A stretch of 64,000 bases of DNA from Erythrobacter sp. CCH5-A1. Its GTDB lineage: Bacteria; Pseudomonadota; Alphaproteobacteria; Sphingomonadales; Sphingomonadaceae. Both the position numbers and the translations under genes were made by a program. The notes below the pieces were generated by a model that was given only the letters and a program-made list of their open reading frames with translations, did not search any database and had not been told where the DNA came from. Where the stretch lies: contig NZ_LSKQ01000231.1 in assembly GCF_001557115.1 (NCBI RefSeq), forward strand, positions 1 to 64,000. The letters run 5' to 3'. Positions 52,712-62,379 of the stretch are shown in pieces. Position 1 is the first letter of the stretch; each line of letters opens with the position of its first letter.

Positions 52712-53311
52712 ATGCCCTACCAGCTCTCGACCCCGCTGCTCGCCTTGATGCGGCGGCTTGCCAGCCTTCCTCCGGTAGCGCGCGAGCCCGTTTCGCTTGC
52801 CGCGCTGCGCCCCGGGGGCAGCGCCGCTCCCCGCCAGATCAGCGCGGCCGGTATCGCCCTCGTGAAACGCTTCGAGGGCTGCGCGCGCCAGCGGCGCGAC
52901 GGGTTGATCGAGGCCTATCCCGACCCCGGCACCGGCGCCGAGCCCTGGACGATCGGCTGGGGCGCCACCGGCGAAGACCGCTTCGGCGGCGGCAGTATCG
53001 GGAAAGGCACCTGCTGGACCCAGGCCCAGTGTGATGCCCGCCTTGCCGAGGATCTCGCCCGCTACGCCGCCGAAGTCGCCGCCGCGATCGGCAGCGCGCT
53101 CACCACCCAGAGCCAGTTCGATGCGCTGGTCAGCTTCCACTACAACACCGGCGCAATCCGCACGGCGACGCTGACCAAGCGGCATATCGCGGGCGACTAT
53201 GCCGGGGCGACGCACGAATTCTCGCGCTGGACCCGCGCGGGCGGGCGCGTGTTGCAGGGGCTGGTCAGGCGCCGCGCGGCGGAAGCGGAATTGTATATGA
53301 GCGAAGGTTGA
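52712..53311 (+). CDS. Lysozyme, GH24 (phage-type)
   Basis: This 199-aa muramidase has the catalytic Glu in LVKRFEGC, the GWGATGEDRFGG active-site beta-hairpin (GYGHTG-like), and the FNYNTG-equivalent SFHYNTGAIRTATL. The C-terminal RRAAEAELYM motif is also present. There is no clear signal peptide; the N-terminal 40 residues are basic and apolar. A strong AGGAGG precedes the ATG. No phage genes surround it, so it is probably domesticated. It converges on tamB with a 31-base gap. Confidence 0.88.
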   Translation: MPYQLSTPLLALMRRLASLPPVAREPVSLAALRPGGSAAPRQISAAGIALVKRFEGCARQRRDGLIEAYPDPGTGAEPWTIGWGATGEDRFGGGSIGKGTCWTQAQCDARLAEDLARYAAEVAAAIGSALTTQSQFDALVSFHYNTGAIRTATLTKRHIAGDYAGATHEFSRWTRAGGRVLQGLVRRRAAEAELYMSEG

Positions 53312-53342
53312 TCGCACTCACGCCGCCCGGCGCACAACTTCC

Positions 53343-56300
53343 TCAATAATCGCGGGAAACCTGCACCAGCACCGAATCGCGCCCGATGGTCGACACCGTG
53401 CCGAGCAGCGCCAGCCAGCTGGTGATGCGGTATTCGACCTGGGTGGCGCTGTAGCCGCGCCCGTCGGTGATCAGCTCGACATAGATCTGCCGGGTGATGT
53501 TCTTGCCGATCGCGATGCCGGTCTGCCGCCCGGTCAGCGGGTCGGCGCTGACGATGCGCAGCTGGTCGAGCCCGATGGTGCGGCGCAATGACCCGATCGG
53601 ATCGAGCCCCCCGCCCCCGCCCTGCAAGGCCGCCAGCGCCGCGGCGAGCTGCACCGCGTCGGTCGCCGACAAGGACGTCACCGACCCGCCGAACAGCAGC
53701 CGCGCGAGGATCTCCTCCTCGGGCAGCGAGGGATCGGACGAGAAGGCAATCGAGGGCGCCTGCGCATTGCCGGTGATGGCGATGTCGACATTGGTGCCGT
53801 TCTTGGCGGTCTCGGCAAGGATATCGAGCCGCGGGTTGATCGCCTCGTTCACGTCGAACAGGATCCGCCCCCGGGTGAGATCGAAGCGGGTGCCGGCGAA
53901 GGTGTAATCGCCGCGCACCAGCCGCGCGGTGCCACCGATGCGCGGGTCGGCGACCGTGCCGCGCAGCGCGATGTCGATGCCCCATTCGCTTTCCAGCCCC
54001 AGCCCCTCGACCGTCACGCGGCCGGGCGCGGAGGCATTGACGAGGTAGCGCCAGACGGCGTCGCGGCCCGAGGCCTGCGCCCGCGCGCGCCCGTCCTCGC
54101 CGTTGATCTCGCGCGTGGCGATGCGTGGCAGCGCGCGGTCCTCTGCGGCGTTGCCGAGCGCCCAGCGCGCACGGTCGACGCTCACGCGGCCCGCGATGGT
54201 GCCGCCGACGCCGTTCGAGACGATGCGCAGCGGCCCGGTGATGGTCGCCTCGAGCCCGTTGGCATCGAGCAGCCGGGCGTTCTTCACCGCCGCGCGCAGA
54301 TCAAGCACGGGCCCGCGCACCCGGCTCATTTGCGCAAGATCGACCGTGCCGCTGCCGGTGACCGTGCCGCCGCCGGCCGTCTGCCCGGCAAAGCTCGCCA
54401 GTTCGAGCCGCGATCCGGCGAACCGCCCGCGCGCCTTGACGGCGGTGATGCGGGTGCCGGTGAGCGCGCTCTGCACGGTCATGTCGTCGCTCGCGACGGT
54501 GCCGATAATGCGCGGGTCGGCGAGCGTGCCGGTGGCGCGGGCATCGATCCGCACGGGCCCCGCAAGATCGAAGGCCTCGATCGCGGCGAGGCGCCACAGC
54601 GTCTCGGCCGCGCCGTCGAAGGCGAGCCGTGCGCCCAATCGCCCGCGCATCACGCGGTCGGCCAGCGCGCCGTCCGGGGCAAGGCCGAGCACCGCGAGCG
54701 AGACGTCGCCGCGCCGCTCCTCGCCCTCGAACATGCGTGCGGCGGCGGTCAAGCGGTCGGCGCGAAGGTCGACCACGGCGAGCACATTGACGGGCTTTGA
54801 CGAGAGCACCAGCCCCGCCCGGCTGAAGCGCTCGATCCGCCCGCGCGCGCGCGCCGTAGGCGCTTCGCGGCCCGTCTGGCTATAGTCGATGATGCCGGTG
54901 AGCCGTCCGCCGAGGCCGAGGTCCGCGCCCGCCAGGTCGAGCAGGCGCAGCGGCATCTTCGATAGCTGGAGGTTTAGCCCGGTCGTGCCGCCGCCGAAGC
55001 GCCCTTCAGCAATCGCAAAGCCGCCGCCGAAGCCGATCTGGGTCGGCGCGAGGCTCCACCCGCCCTCTTCCTGCGCGCTCAGCACCGCGCGGCGCGGCAT
55101 GGTGATCTGCGCATTGCCATATTGCCCGCGCGCCGCCGCGGCGATCTGGTTCGGGGCGACATTGGCGTCGAAATTGAGCGCGAAGCGGTCCGCGCGCCGG
55201 CCCGAAATCTGCCCCGTGACCTTACCCCGCCCATTGGCGACGGCGGCCTTGGCGGTGAGATTGGCGAGGTAGAGCCCGCCATATTCGAAACCGCTCGCGG
55301 TGATGTCGGCATCCACGGTGGCGCTGCCGTCGGCGTAGCGGCCGGCGGCATTGATATCGGCGCGGGCGATGGTGATCGGGGTCGTCCCGCCGAAGCTCGC
55401 ATTGCGCGCGGCCAGATCGACCGCGAAGCCGATCGCGCCGCCACCTTGCGGGCGGAAGCTCGCCGTGCCGTTCACCCCGCCGCCCGCCAGCCGGAGATCG
55501 CCCGAGACGCCCTCGTTGAGCAGCACGACCTCGCCCGTCACATTGGTGCGGTAGACATTGAGGCGATTGATCGCGATGCGCGTGGGCGCGTTCTCGGGCA
55601 GGAACAGTTCGAGCGCGCCATCAAATGCGCCGAGCGTCGACTGGCCCTCGACATCGAGCCCGAAGCCCTCCTCGCTGGGCGCGAGCGCGATGCGCACGTC
55701 CTTGAGCCCTGCCGCCGGATAGGGATCGGCCAGCACCAGCACCGCGCGCGGGCCGTCGGCGGCGATCTCGGCATCGAAGCGGAAGGGGCCATATTGCGCC
55801 TGCCGCCCGTTTCCGGCGAGGACGGTGCGGGTGACGCCGCCGCCGGTCACCACCTTGCTGTCGAGCTTGGCCGTCAGGCGCGGGGCGGTGACGGTGGTGT
55901 TGCGGAAGATGATCGGCTGGCCCGCGCCCATCCCGAGCTCGCCCTTGAAGCGCACCTGCGGCCCCGCGAGGTTGACGATCGTGGCATTGCCGATCCGGCT
56001 CAGCACCCCGGCGAGATTGGCGCGCAGGCTCCACGGCACGGCGGGGCCGAACTTGGCGAGGATCTTGGCATTGGCCGTGACCTCGCCTGCGCCCTCGACC
56101 CGCAGGCGGCTGGCGGTCACCGGCCCGGCGATGGCATAGGCGCCGCCGGGGATGTCGCCTGCCAGCGAGAGCTGGGCGCCGAGGCCCGGGAAGGCGATCT
56201 CGGTCCGCTCGGCCGCGAGCGCGCCCTTGGCGAAATCATAGGTCAGGAGGCCGCTCGCCCGGCCCTTGACCAGCCGCGGATCGGCCTGGGCGATGCCGGT

Positions 56301-57569
56301 CGTCACCCGCTCGGCGGTGAGCGCGAGGGGGAGGCGCAGCACCGATCCATCGAGCCGCGCGCTGCCCGATTGCGCGAGGCCGGTCGCGGTGACGCCCGAG
56401 GCAGCCAGCCGCCTGACCGCGATCTCGTGCTTGATGCCGAGATCGTCGAACTCGCCGGTGAGGTCGGCCACCACAGCGCCGCCCTCGATCCTGAGGTTCT
56501 GCCCGAAGAGGTCGGGATCGCGCAGCGCCAATCGCGCCCGCGCGCCCTCGACCACCTTGTCGGCGAGGTTGGCGACGCCGCTCACCCGCGCATCGAGCCC
56601 GGAGGAGACCGCCGCCGCGCGCCCGTCGATCACGCTGTCGGCCAGCGTGAAGCTGGCCGCGAGCGCCGTGGTCTCGCCCAGCGCGCGGCCGAGGATGGTC
56701 GCGTCGGCAAGCCCGGCGCGCAGCTCGCCGAGCACGCCGTAGCGGCCCGCGTCATTGGTGATGCGGAAGGCGGCGACGGGGGCATCGTCCTCGCCGTCCG
56801 CAGCCCGCGCCACCGCCGCGCCGCGCCAACGCTTCCACGTACCGTCGCCCACAATCCGCGCCGAATAACCCCGGTCGAGCTTCGCCAGCCCGACCAGCAC
56901 GCCGCCTGCCGGGGCGAGCGCATCGCCCGAAAGCTCGAACCTGTCGCCATCGGGCTCGGCATCGAGCAGCAGCGCGAAACGGTCGCGCGCGCCCAGCCGC
57001 GCATCCGCGTCGATCAGCGCGCGGCCCTGGCGGATGTCGACCTTGGCGGTGAGATTGGCCCGCTCGTCGCGCGGCGTGGCAAGGCCCTTGGCGATGGTCA
57101 GGTCCTCGACCACCAGCTTGTCCACCCGGATATCGAAATCGGGCAATAAAGGCGCGTCCGGGTCGCCGGGGAGCAGTTCGGGCAGCCGCGTCAGCCTGCC
57201 CCGCCGGGCGGTGACCTCGCGGATATCGAGCCCGCTCCACAGCCAGTTCAGCGGCCGCCAGTCGAGCCGCACTTCGGGGATGGTGAGGAAGGCGCCCTTG
57301 GGGTCGCTCACGGTCACCTGCCGCAGTACCGCCTGCCCGTAGATATCGCCCTCGATCCGCCCGACGGTGAAGCGAAGGCCCGAGGCGGGGGCAACGGCGG
57401 CAATCTGGTCGGCGATGAAGCGCTTGCCGATCGGGGTGGCGAAGAACAGCGCGGTCAGCAGGAACGGCGCAAGCAGCAGCCCGAGCGCCCAGCCCGTCCG
57501 CTTGCCCCAGCGCCGCCGCGCCGATGGCGCAGGCGCCGTCACCGCTCCGGGGTCCCCCGCGCCCGCCAT
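53343..57569 (-). CDS. tamB: Translocation and assembly module subunit TamB
   Basis: This 1408-aa inner-membrane-anchored, periplasm-spanning AsmA/DUF490-type protein works with TamA in outer membrane protein or lipid transport. It has one N-terminal helix (about residues 26-48, TGWALGLLLAPFLLTALFFAT) and then long beta-rich repetitive segments. The conserved C-terminal TamB domain includes LPEEEILARLLFGGSVTSLSATDAVQLAAALA and a closing TVSTIGRDSVLVQVSRDY. The start overlaps the tamA stop by one base. Confidence 0.93.
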   Translation of the reverse strand: MAGAGDPGAVTAPAPSARRRWGKRTGWALGLLLAPFLLTALFFATPIGKRFIADQIAAVAPASGLRFTVGRIEGDIYGQAVLRQVTVSDPKGAFLTIPEVRLDWRPLNWLWSGLDIREVTARRGRLTRLPELLPGDPDAPLLPDFDIRVDKLVVEDLTIAKGLATPRDERANLTAKVDIRQGRALIDADARLGARDRFALLLDAEPDGDRFELSGDALAPAGGVLVGLAKLDRGYSARIVGDGTWKRWRGAAVARAADGEDDAPVAAFRITNDAGRYGVLGELRAGLADATILGRALGETTALAASFTLADSVIDGRAAAVSSGLDARVSGVANLADKVVEGARARLALRDPDLFGQNLRIEGGAVVADLTGEFDDLGIKHEIAVRRLAASGVTATGLAQSGSARLDGSVLRLPLALTAERVTTGIAQADPRLVKGRASGLLTYDFAKGALAAERTEIAFPGLGAQLSLAGDIPGGAYAIAGPVTASRLRVEGAGEVTANAKILAKFGPAVPWSLRANLAGVLSRIGNATIVNLAGPQVRFKGELGMGAGQPIIFRNTTVTAPRLTAKLDSKVVTGGGVTRTVLAGNGRQAQYGPFRFDAEIAADGPRAVLVLADPYPAAGLKDVRIALAPSEEGFGLDVEGQSTLGAFDGALELFLPENAPTRIAINRLNVYRTNVTGEVVLLNEGVSGDLRLAGGGVNGTASFRPQGGGAIGFAVDLAARNASFGGTTPITIARADINAAGRYADGSATVDADITASGFEYGGLYLANLTAKAAVANGRGKVTGQISGRRADRFALNFDANVAPNQIAAAARGQYGNAQITMPRRAVLSAQEEGGWSLAPTQIGFGGGFAIAEGRFGGGTTGLNLQLSKMPLRLLDLAGADLGLGGRLTGIIDYSQTGREAPTARARGRIERFSRAGLVLSSKPVNVLAVVDLRADRLTAAARMFEGEERRGDVSLAVLGLAPDGALADRVMRGRLGARLAFDGAAETLWRLAAIEAFDLAGPVRIDARATGTLADPRIIGTVASDDMTVQSALTGTRITAVKARGRFAGSRLELASFAGQTAGGGTVTGSGTVDLAQMSRVRGPVLDLRAAVKNARLLDANGLEATITGPLRIVSNGVGGTIAGRVSVDRARWALGNAAEDRALPRIATREINGEDGRARAQASGRDAVWRYLVNASAPGRVTVEGLGLESEWGIDIALRGTVADPRIGGTARLVRGDYTFAGTRFDLTRGRILFDVNEAINPRLDILAETAKNGTNVDIAITGNAQAPSIAFSSDPSLPEEEILARLLFGGSVTSLSATDAVQLAAALAALQGGGGGLDPIGSLRRTIGLDQLRIVSADPLTGRQTGIAIGKNITRQIYVELITDGRGYSATQVEYRITSWLALLGTVSTIGRDSVLVQVSRDY

Positions 57570-59929
57570 CAGAACGCCTGCCCCAGGCTGACATAGACCA
57601 CCACCGGGCTGTCGAATTCGGTCTTGTTGAGCGGGGCTGCGACATCGACGCGGATCGGGCCGAAGGTCGTCTTGTAGCGGATGCCCAGCCCTGCGCCGAA
57701 GCGGATCTCGTCGAAATCCGGGGTCGATCCGCGCGCCACCGAGCCGCCGTCGACGAAGGGCACGACTTCGATCGCGCCCCCGAACAGCGGGGTCGGAATG
57801 CGCGCCTCGAGCGAGAATTCGACCAGCGAGGCGCCGCCCGTGGGATTGCCGAGCGCATCGCGCGGGCCAACGCCCTGAAAGCCGTAGCCACGCACCGAGG
57901 CCCCGCCGCCGCCGTAAAGCCTGCGTGAAGGCGCGATGTCGTCGATCCCCGCCCCCTGGATCGTCGCCGCCCGCACACGCCCGGCCAGCACCAGATCGCC
58001 CAGCGACTGATAATAGCTCGCATCGGCCTGCGCGCGCAGGTAGAAACTCTGCGCCCCGCTGCTGCGCGAAACCTCGGGCGCGAGGAACAGGGTCGTGCGC
58101 CAGCCCTCGCTCGGATCGAGAAGGTCGTCGCTCTCGTCGAGCGTCACGCTGCCGAACAGCCCGCCGATCAGATAGGCCTGGCGCGGCACCACCACGCCGG
58201 GCGCGCTGCGGACATTGCGGTTGCGCTCGTCGGTATAGACAAGCTCGCCGCCGATCTGCCAGCTGACCGGCTTCTGGAACAGGATGTTCGAGATCTTCTC
58301 GAAGGTCGCGCGCACCCCGCCGCCGCGCGAGTCCACAGCCTGTGTCGTTATGTCGCTGGCGAAGGCATCCACCGTCAGCACCTGGTCGCGGCCAAGGAAG
58401 TTGTTGCGCCTGACCCCGACACTGCCGAGCATCTCGCGCGTGCCGAGGATACCGCGCAGCCGCAGGGTGCCTTCGGGCGGGAAGAGGTTGCGGTGTTCCC
58501 AGCGACCTTCGACCTTGAAGCCATCCTCGGTGCCGTAACCGATTGCGCCCGCGATGGTGCGCAAGGGCGCGCGCTCCATTTCCACGTCGAGCACGACCTC
58601 GCCCGGCTGACCCTCCTGCGGCGCACGGGTCTCGCGCGGGGTGACGGTGACGCTCGAGACGAGCCCGGTGGCGATGATCGCGCGCCTGAGATCGGTCTCG
58701 AGGCTCTGCTGGAAGGTGTCGCCCGGATCGAAACGGGCGATGCGCGCCAGGTGCTCGCCCGAAAGGAAGCGCGGGTCGTTGCTGACCACAGCGCCGAACA
58801 CATATTTGCCCTTGGGATCGACCGCGAGGGTGAGGTCGCCCTCCTGCCGGGCGTGGTCGATCAGCAGCTGCGGCTCGTCCACCGCGGCAAAGGGATAGCC
58901 GCTTTCGCCCAAGGCGACGCGCAATTCCAGCTCGCGCTCGACGATGCGGTCGGCATAGAGCGGATCGCCGGTCTTGATCCCGAAGGCCTCGATCAACCGG
59001 CTGGCATCGGGTTCGGGCAGCGCAGGAAGCCGGCCGAGATCGATCGCACCGAAGCGGTAGCGCGGCCCGGGGAGGATATCGAAGCGCACGCTCGGCTCGC
59101 GCGATGCGGCCTCGGCCTCTTCCTCGCCGGCAGCCTCACCCGCGCGCCGCCCGCCAGAAAGCTGGCGCACCACCTCGCCATCGTAATAGCCGTAGGTGCG
59201 CAGGATATCGCCGAGCAGCTCGGCATCGGCGCGCGCGCGGGCAGCGACCTGCGGGGCGGCTTCGACACCGTCATCAAGCTCGCGCAGGGTCGAGAGGTCC
59301 CTGAAGCGGTCGACGAATTCGTCCTTCTCGGGGAAGGCTTCCTCGGCAGCCGGGAGCGCGAGGACCAGCGTGCTGCTGACCCGCGTCTCGGCAAGCTCGG
59401 GCGCGGCAGCGAGCACGGGGGCCTCGATGCTGGCCAGCGCTTCGATCTCGGGATCGGGCGGCAGTGGCTGGGGATCGGGAACCGCGAGCTCGGCAAAGGC
59501 GGCCTCGCTATCGGACGGGGCCGCGCTGTCGGGGACGGTGTCCAGCCCGGCAAAGGCGGCATCGAAGGCGGGATCGGGGGCGCCTGCGAGCGGATCGGGC
59601 AGTTCGTCCACGGGCACCGGATTGGCAACGCCGCCAGCGGCCCACGCCTCGGGATCGGCGAGCGCGGATTCGGGGATCAGATCGTCGAGTGAATCCGGCA
59701 CCGGCTGCGGCTCGGGCGCGGCGGGAGGGGGAACGGGGGGCGCTTCGCCAACCGGCTCCTCCGGCCGGCTGGCCTGCGCCGGTCCCTCCTGCTGCACGGC
59801 AAGCGACGCCGCCGCGACCGGCGCGCCGTTCAGCGCCAGTACGGTGTGACCCAATCCTGCGGCAATGGCGAGACCGAGCGAGAGACGCTTGTCCGTCTCA
59901 GGTCGCGGGGAACTTGACAGGCTGGCCAT
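57569..59929 (-). CDS. tamA: TamA-like outer membrane assembly protein with acidic Pro-rich extension
   Basis: The 786-aa product is an Omp85-family protein. After a probable signal peptide, about 220 residues rich in Pro, Asp and Ala precede the POTRA domains (from about residue 240). A 16-strand barrel with the conserved [19 protein letters not shown] loop (VRGY-type motif) and a C-terminal Phe (SLGQAF) follows. The N-terminal linker is unusual in a TamA. ATG at 59929 gives a plausible signal peptide; another ATG at 59959 is possible. Its 5' end overlaps bpt. Confidence 0.9.
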   Translation of the reverse strand: MASLSSSPRPETDKRLSLGLAIAAGLGHTVLALNGAPVAAASLAVQQEGPAQASRPEEPVGEAPPVPPPAAPEPQPVPDSLDDLIPESALADPEAWAAGGVANPVPVDELPDPLAGAPDPAFDAAFAGLDTVPDSAAPSDSEAAFAELAVPDPQPLPPDPEIEALASIEAPVLAAAPELAETRVSSTLVLALPAAEEAFPEKDEFVDRFRDLSTLRELDDGVEAAPQVAARARADAELLGDILRTYGYYDGEVVRQLSGGRRAGEAAGEEEAEAASREPSVRFDILPGPRYRFGAIDLGRLPALPEPDASRLIEAFGIKTGDPLYADRIVERELELRVALGESGYPFAAVDEPQLLIDHARQEGDLTLAVDPKGKYVFGAVVSNDPRFLSGEHLARIARFDPGDTFQQSLETDLRRAIIATGLVSSVTVTPRETRAPQEGQPGEVVLDVEMERAPLRTIAGAIGYGTEDGFKVEGRWEHRNLFPPEGTLRLRGILGTREMLGSVGVRRNNFLGRDQVLTVDAFASDITTQAVDSRGGGVRATFEKISNILFQKPVSWQIGGELVYTDERNRNVRSAPGVVVPRQAYLIGGLFGSVTLDESDDLLDPSEGWRTTLFLAPEVSRSSGAQSFYLRAQADASYYQSLGDLVLAGRVRAATIQGAGIDDIAPSRRLYGGGGASVRGYGFQGVGPRDALGNPTGGASLVEFSLEARIPTPLFGGAIEVVPFVDGGSVARGSTPDFDEIRFGAGLGIRYKTTFGPIRVDVAAPLNKTEFDSPVVVYVSLGQAF

Positions 59930-60743
59930 CCTTGCCGCGCGCGCCGGCGAGGCTTTCATCCTGCGGCCGGCGCGGCGCTGTCGCTGCGGCGATCAGGCGA
60001 TGCTGTTCGCCCTCCTCCATCAGCTGCCAGCCCTCGCGCGTCAGGCGCTCGAGCGGGCGATAGCGGACCTTGTATTGCATGCGCGGCGAGCCCTCGACCC
60101 AATATCCGAGATAGACGTACGGCAATGCCTCAGCTGCGGCGCGGCGGATATGATCGAGGATAATAAAGTTGCCGAGGCCAGCGCGTTCGGGGTGATCGGG
60201 CTCGTAAAAGGAGTAGATCATCGACAACCCGTCACCCTGCCGGTCGGTCAGGCAGGCACCGACCAGACGGCCGGGTTTGCCGTTGGGGCCCGGCTCGCGA
60301 TATTCGGTGACGACGCTGGTGACCGGCGTGTGCTCGATCATGTCGGCGTAGTCGAGCTCGTCCATCGCCGACATCCCGCCATCTGGGTGACGCTGGCCGA
60401 GATAGCGGGCGAGAAGTTCGAACTGCTCGTCGGTCGCCCAGGGGCGGCATTCGGTGACGATAAGGTCGCTGTTGCGCTTCAGATCACGCTTCTGCGTGGC
60501 CGAGGGCTTGAACTTGCCCGCCACCACCCGCACCGAGACGCAGGCCTGGCAATCGAGGCAGGAGGGGCGATAGGCGACTGTCTGGCTGCGGCGGAAGCCG
60601 ATCCGGCCCAGCGCCTCGTTGAGCTGGTCCGCATGCGGCCCCTTCAATTCGGTGAACACCTTGCGCTCGCTGCGGCCCGGCAGATAGGGGCACGGCGCGG
60701 GGCTCGTCACGAAGAAGCGGGGGAAGCGGATCGGTGCCGTCAC
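59898..60743 (-). CDS. bpt: Aspartate/glutamate leucyl- or arginyl-tRNA-protein transferase
   Basis: The enzyme conjugates an amino acid from aminoacyl-tRNA onto N-terminal Asp or Glu, feeding the N-end rule pathway. The 281-aa protein carries the N-terminal Cys-rich part ([14 protein letters not shown]), the block RNSDLIVTE and the C-terminal [27 protein letters not shown]. The [22 protein letters not shown] motif of Bpt/Ate1 proteins is also present. Length is typical. Its 3' end overlaps tamA. Confidence 0.93.
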   Translation of the reverse strand: MTAPIRFPRFFVTSPAPCPYLPGRSERKVFTELKGPHADQLNEALGRIGFRRSQTVAYRPSCLDCQACVSVRVVAGKFKPSATQKRDLKRNSDLIVTECRPWATDEQFELLARYLGQRHPDGGMSAMDELDYADMIEHTPVTSVVTEYREPGPNGKPGRLVGACLTDRQGDGLSMIYSFYEPDHPERAGLGNFIILDHIRRAAAEALPYVYLGYWVEGSPRMQYKVRYRPLERLTREGWQLMEEGEQHRLIAAATAPRRPQDESLAGARGKDGQPVKFPAT

Positions 60744-60966
60744 GGGTGGGGCCTGTCCCTTGTGTCCATGGCCACGCGCGTGAATCGCGGGTGGGCGAAA
60801 GTGTTAAGAAAATCTTATGCCCACACCTTCGCTCCGGTAAAAGTCCCTTAACTATGAAAATGTCGCGAAAACGACATGGGTGTGCCGAGCGCCGCGGCAA
60901 ACCCCGCCCGCAATGGTGCAAACCGGAACAAATGCCCGGCAAGCGTTCAGCGATTGTCGCGGAAAC

Positions 60967-62229
60967 TCAGCCGAGTTCGACCAGCTGCACCGAATAGCCG
61001 TTGGCACGCAGGCCCTCGACCAGCCGCTCGACCTGCTCGGCGTCGCGCGCTTCGCATTCGATGTCGGTGATCAGGCCCTTGGCCGGCAGCGTGGTAAAGA
61101 TGCGCTGGTGGTAGATCTCGATGATGTTGACGTTGTGCTCGTCGAACAGGCGCATGACCCGGAACAGCGCGCCGGGGCGGTCCTGCAAGGTGATGCGCAG
61201 CCGCGCGAGCCGGCCCTGCCGCGCAAGGTCGCGCAGCAGCACGTTGGCAAGCAGGCGGGTGTCGATATTCCCGCCGCACAGCGCAAGGCCGATGGTCTTG
61301 CCCGCAAAGCGCGCCGGATTGCGCAGCACCGCAGCGAGCCCCGCCGCGCCCGCACCCTCGACCACGGTCTTCTCGATCTGGAGCAAAAGCGCCACGGCCT
61401 TCTCGAGCGCCGGTTCATCGACCAGCACGATGTCGTCGACCCGCTCGGCGATGACCTTGGAGGTGAAATCGCCCGGCACCTTCACCGCGATGCCTTCCGC
61501 GAGCGTATCCCCGCCGCACGGCAGGCTCGCGCCCTTGATGCGGTCGAACATGCTCGGGAACAGCCCGGCCTGCACGCCGACTACCTCGATCTTCGGATTG
61601 ATCGCCTTGGCAACCGTCGCCATCCCCGAAATCAGCCCGCCCCCGCCGATCGGCGTGACGATGCAATCGAGATCGGGGTTCACCTCGAGCATTTCGAGCG
61701 CCACCGTGCCCGCGCCGGCCGCGACATGCGGATCGTCGAAGGGGTGGACGAAAGTGAGGCCAAGCTCGCCTTCGAGCTTGCGGGCATGGGCATAGGCCTC
61801 GTCGAAGGTCTCGCCCTCCAGCACCACCTTGCCGCCGACGCTTTCGGTCTGCATCACCTTCACCGTGGGCGTGGTGCGCGGCATGACGATGGTGACCGGC
61901 ACGCCCAGCCGGGTGCCGTGATAGCTCAGCCCCTGCGAATGGTTGCCCGCCGAAGCCGCGATCACCCCGCGCGCGCGCTGTTCCTCGTTGAGCAGAAGCA
62001 GCGCGTTCAGGGCGCCGCGCTCCTTGTAGGCCGCGGTGAACTGGAGGTTCTCGAACTTCAGCCAGATATTCGCGCCGGTGATCTGCGACAGCGTGATCGA
62101 GTGCATCATCGGCGTGTTGACCACCGCGCCCGCAATCCGCGCAGCGGCGGCGCGGACGTCGTCGAGGGTGAGGTCGGCCGGAGTGGCGGCGGCGCCCTTG
62201 GGGTTCGATGCGGTGGCTTGCGTCAACAT
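60967..62229 (-). CDS. ilvA: Threonine ammonia-lyase with C-terminal ACT domain
   Basis: This PLP enzyme converts threonine to 2-oxobutanoate, the entry step to isoleucine. The 420-aa protein has the PLP-lysine in FTAAYKERGALNAL, SAGNHSQGL and GGGGLISGMA. A C-terminal ACT domain (RLRITLQDRPGALFRVMRLFDEHNVNIIEIYHQR) is the form usual in this group. The ATG at 62229 matches the family N-terminus and removes an upstream frame extension. A 220-base spacer separates it from bpt, with no obvious feature. Confidence 0.94.
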   Translation of the reverse strand: MLTQATASNPKGAAATPADLTLDDVRAAAARIAGAVVNTPMMHSITLSQITGANIWLKFENLQFTAAYKERGALNALLLLNEEQRARGVIAASAGNHSQGLSYHGTRLGVPVTIVMPRTTPTVKVMQTESVGGKVVLEGETFDEAYAHARKLEGELGLTFVHPFDDPHVAAGAGTVALEMLEVNPDLDCIVTPIGGGGLISGMATVAKAINPKIEVVGVQAGLFPSMFDRIKGASLPCGGDTLAEGIAVKVPGDFTSKVIAERVDDIVLVDEPALEKAVALLLQIEKTVVEGAGAAGLAAVLRNPARFAGKTIGLALCGGNIDTRLLANVLLRDLARQGRLARLRITLQDRPGALFRVMRLFDEHNVNIIEIYHQRIFTTLPAKGLITDIECEARDAEQVERLVEGLRANGYSVQLVELG

Positions 62230-62379
62230 GATCCCGAGGCGATTAGAGCCTCGGGCGCGCAAGGGCAATGTGGCTTGGCCCGTGGGCGCGAAAGGATTTC
62301 TGCGCGGGGGTGAAAGTTGGCAAGCGCGCGCGAAGGCGATAGGCACCGGCCTGACCCGCATTTCTGCCCAAGGATCGCC

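Noticed and set aside
52712-53311. Prophage remnant based on the GH24 lysozyme
   Set aside because: No integrase, holin, structural or terminase genes surround it. It is flanked by housekeeping genes with matching composition.
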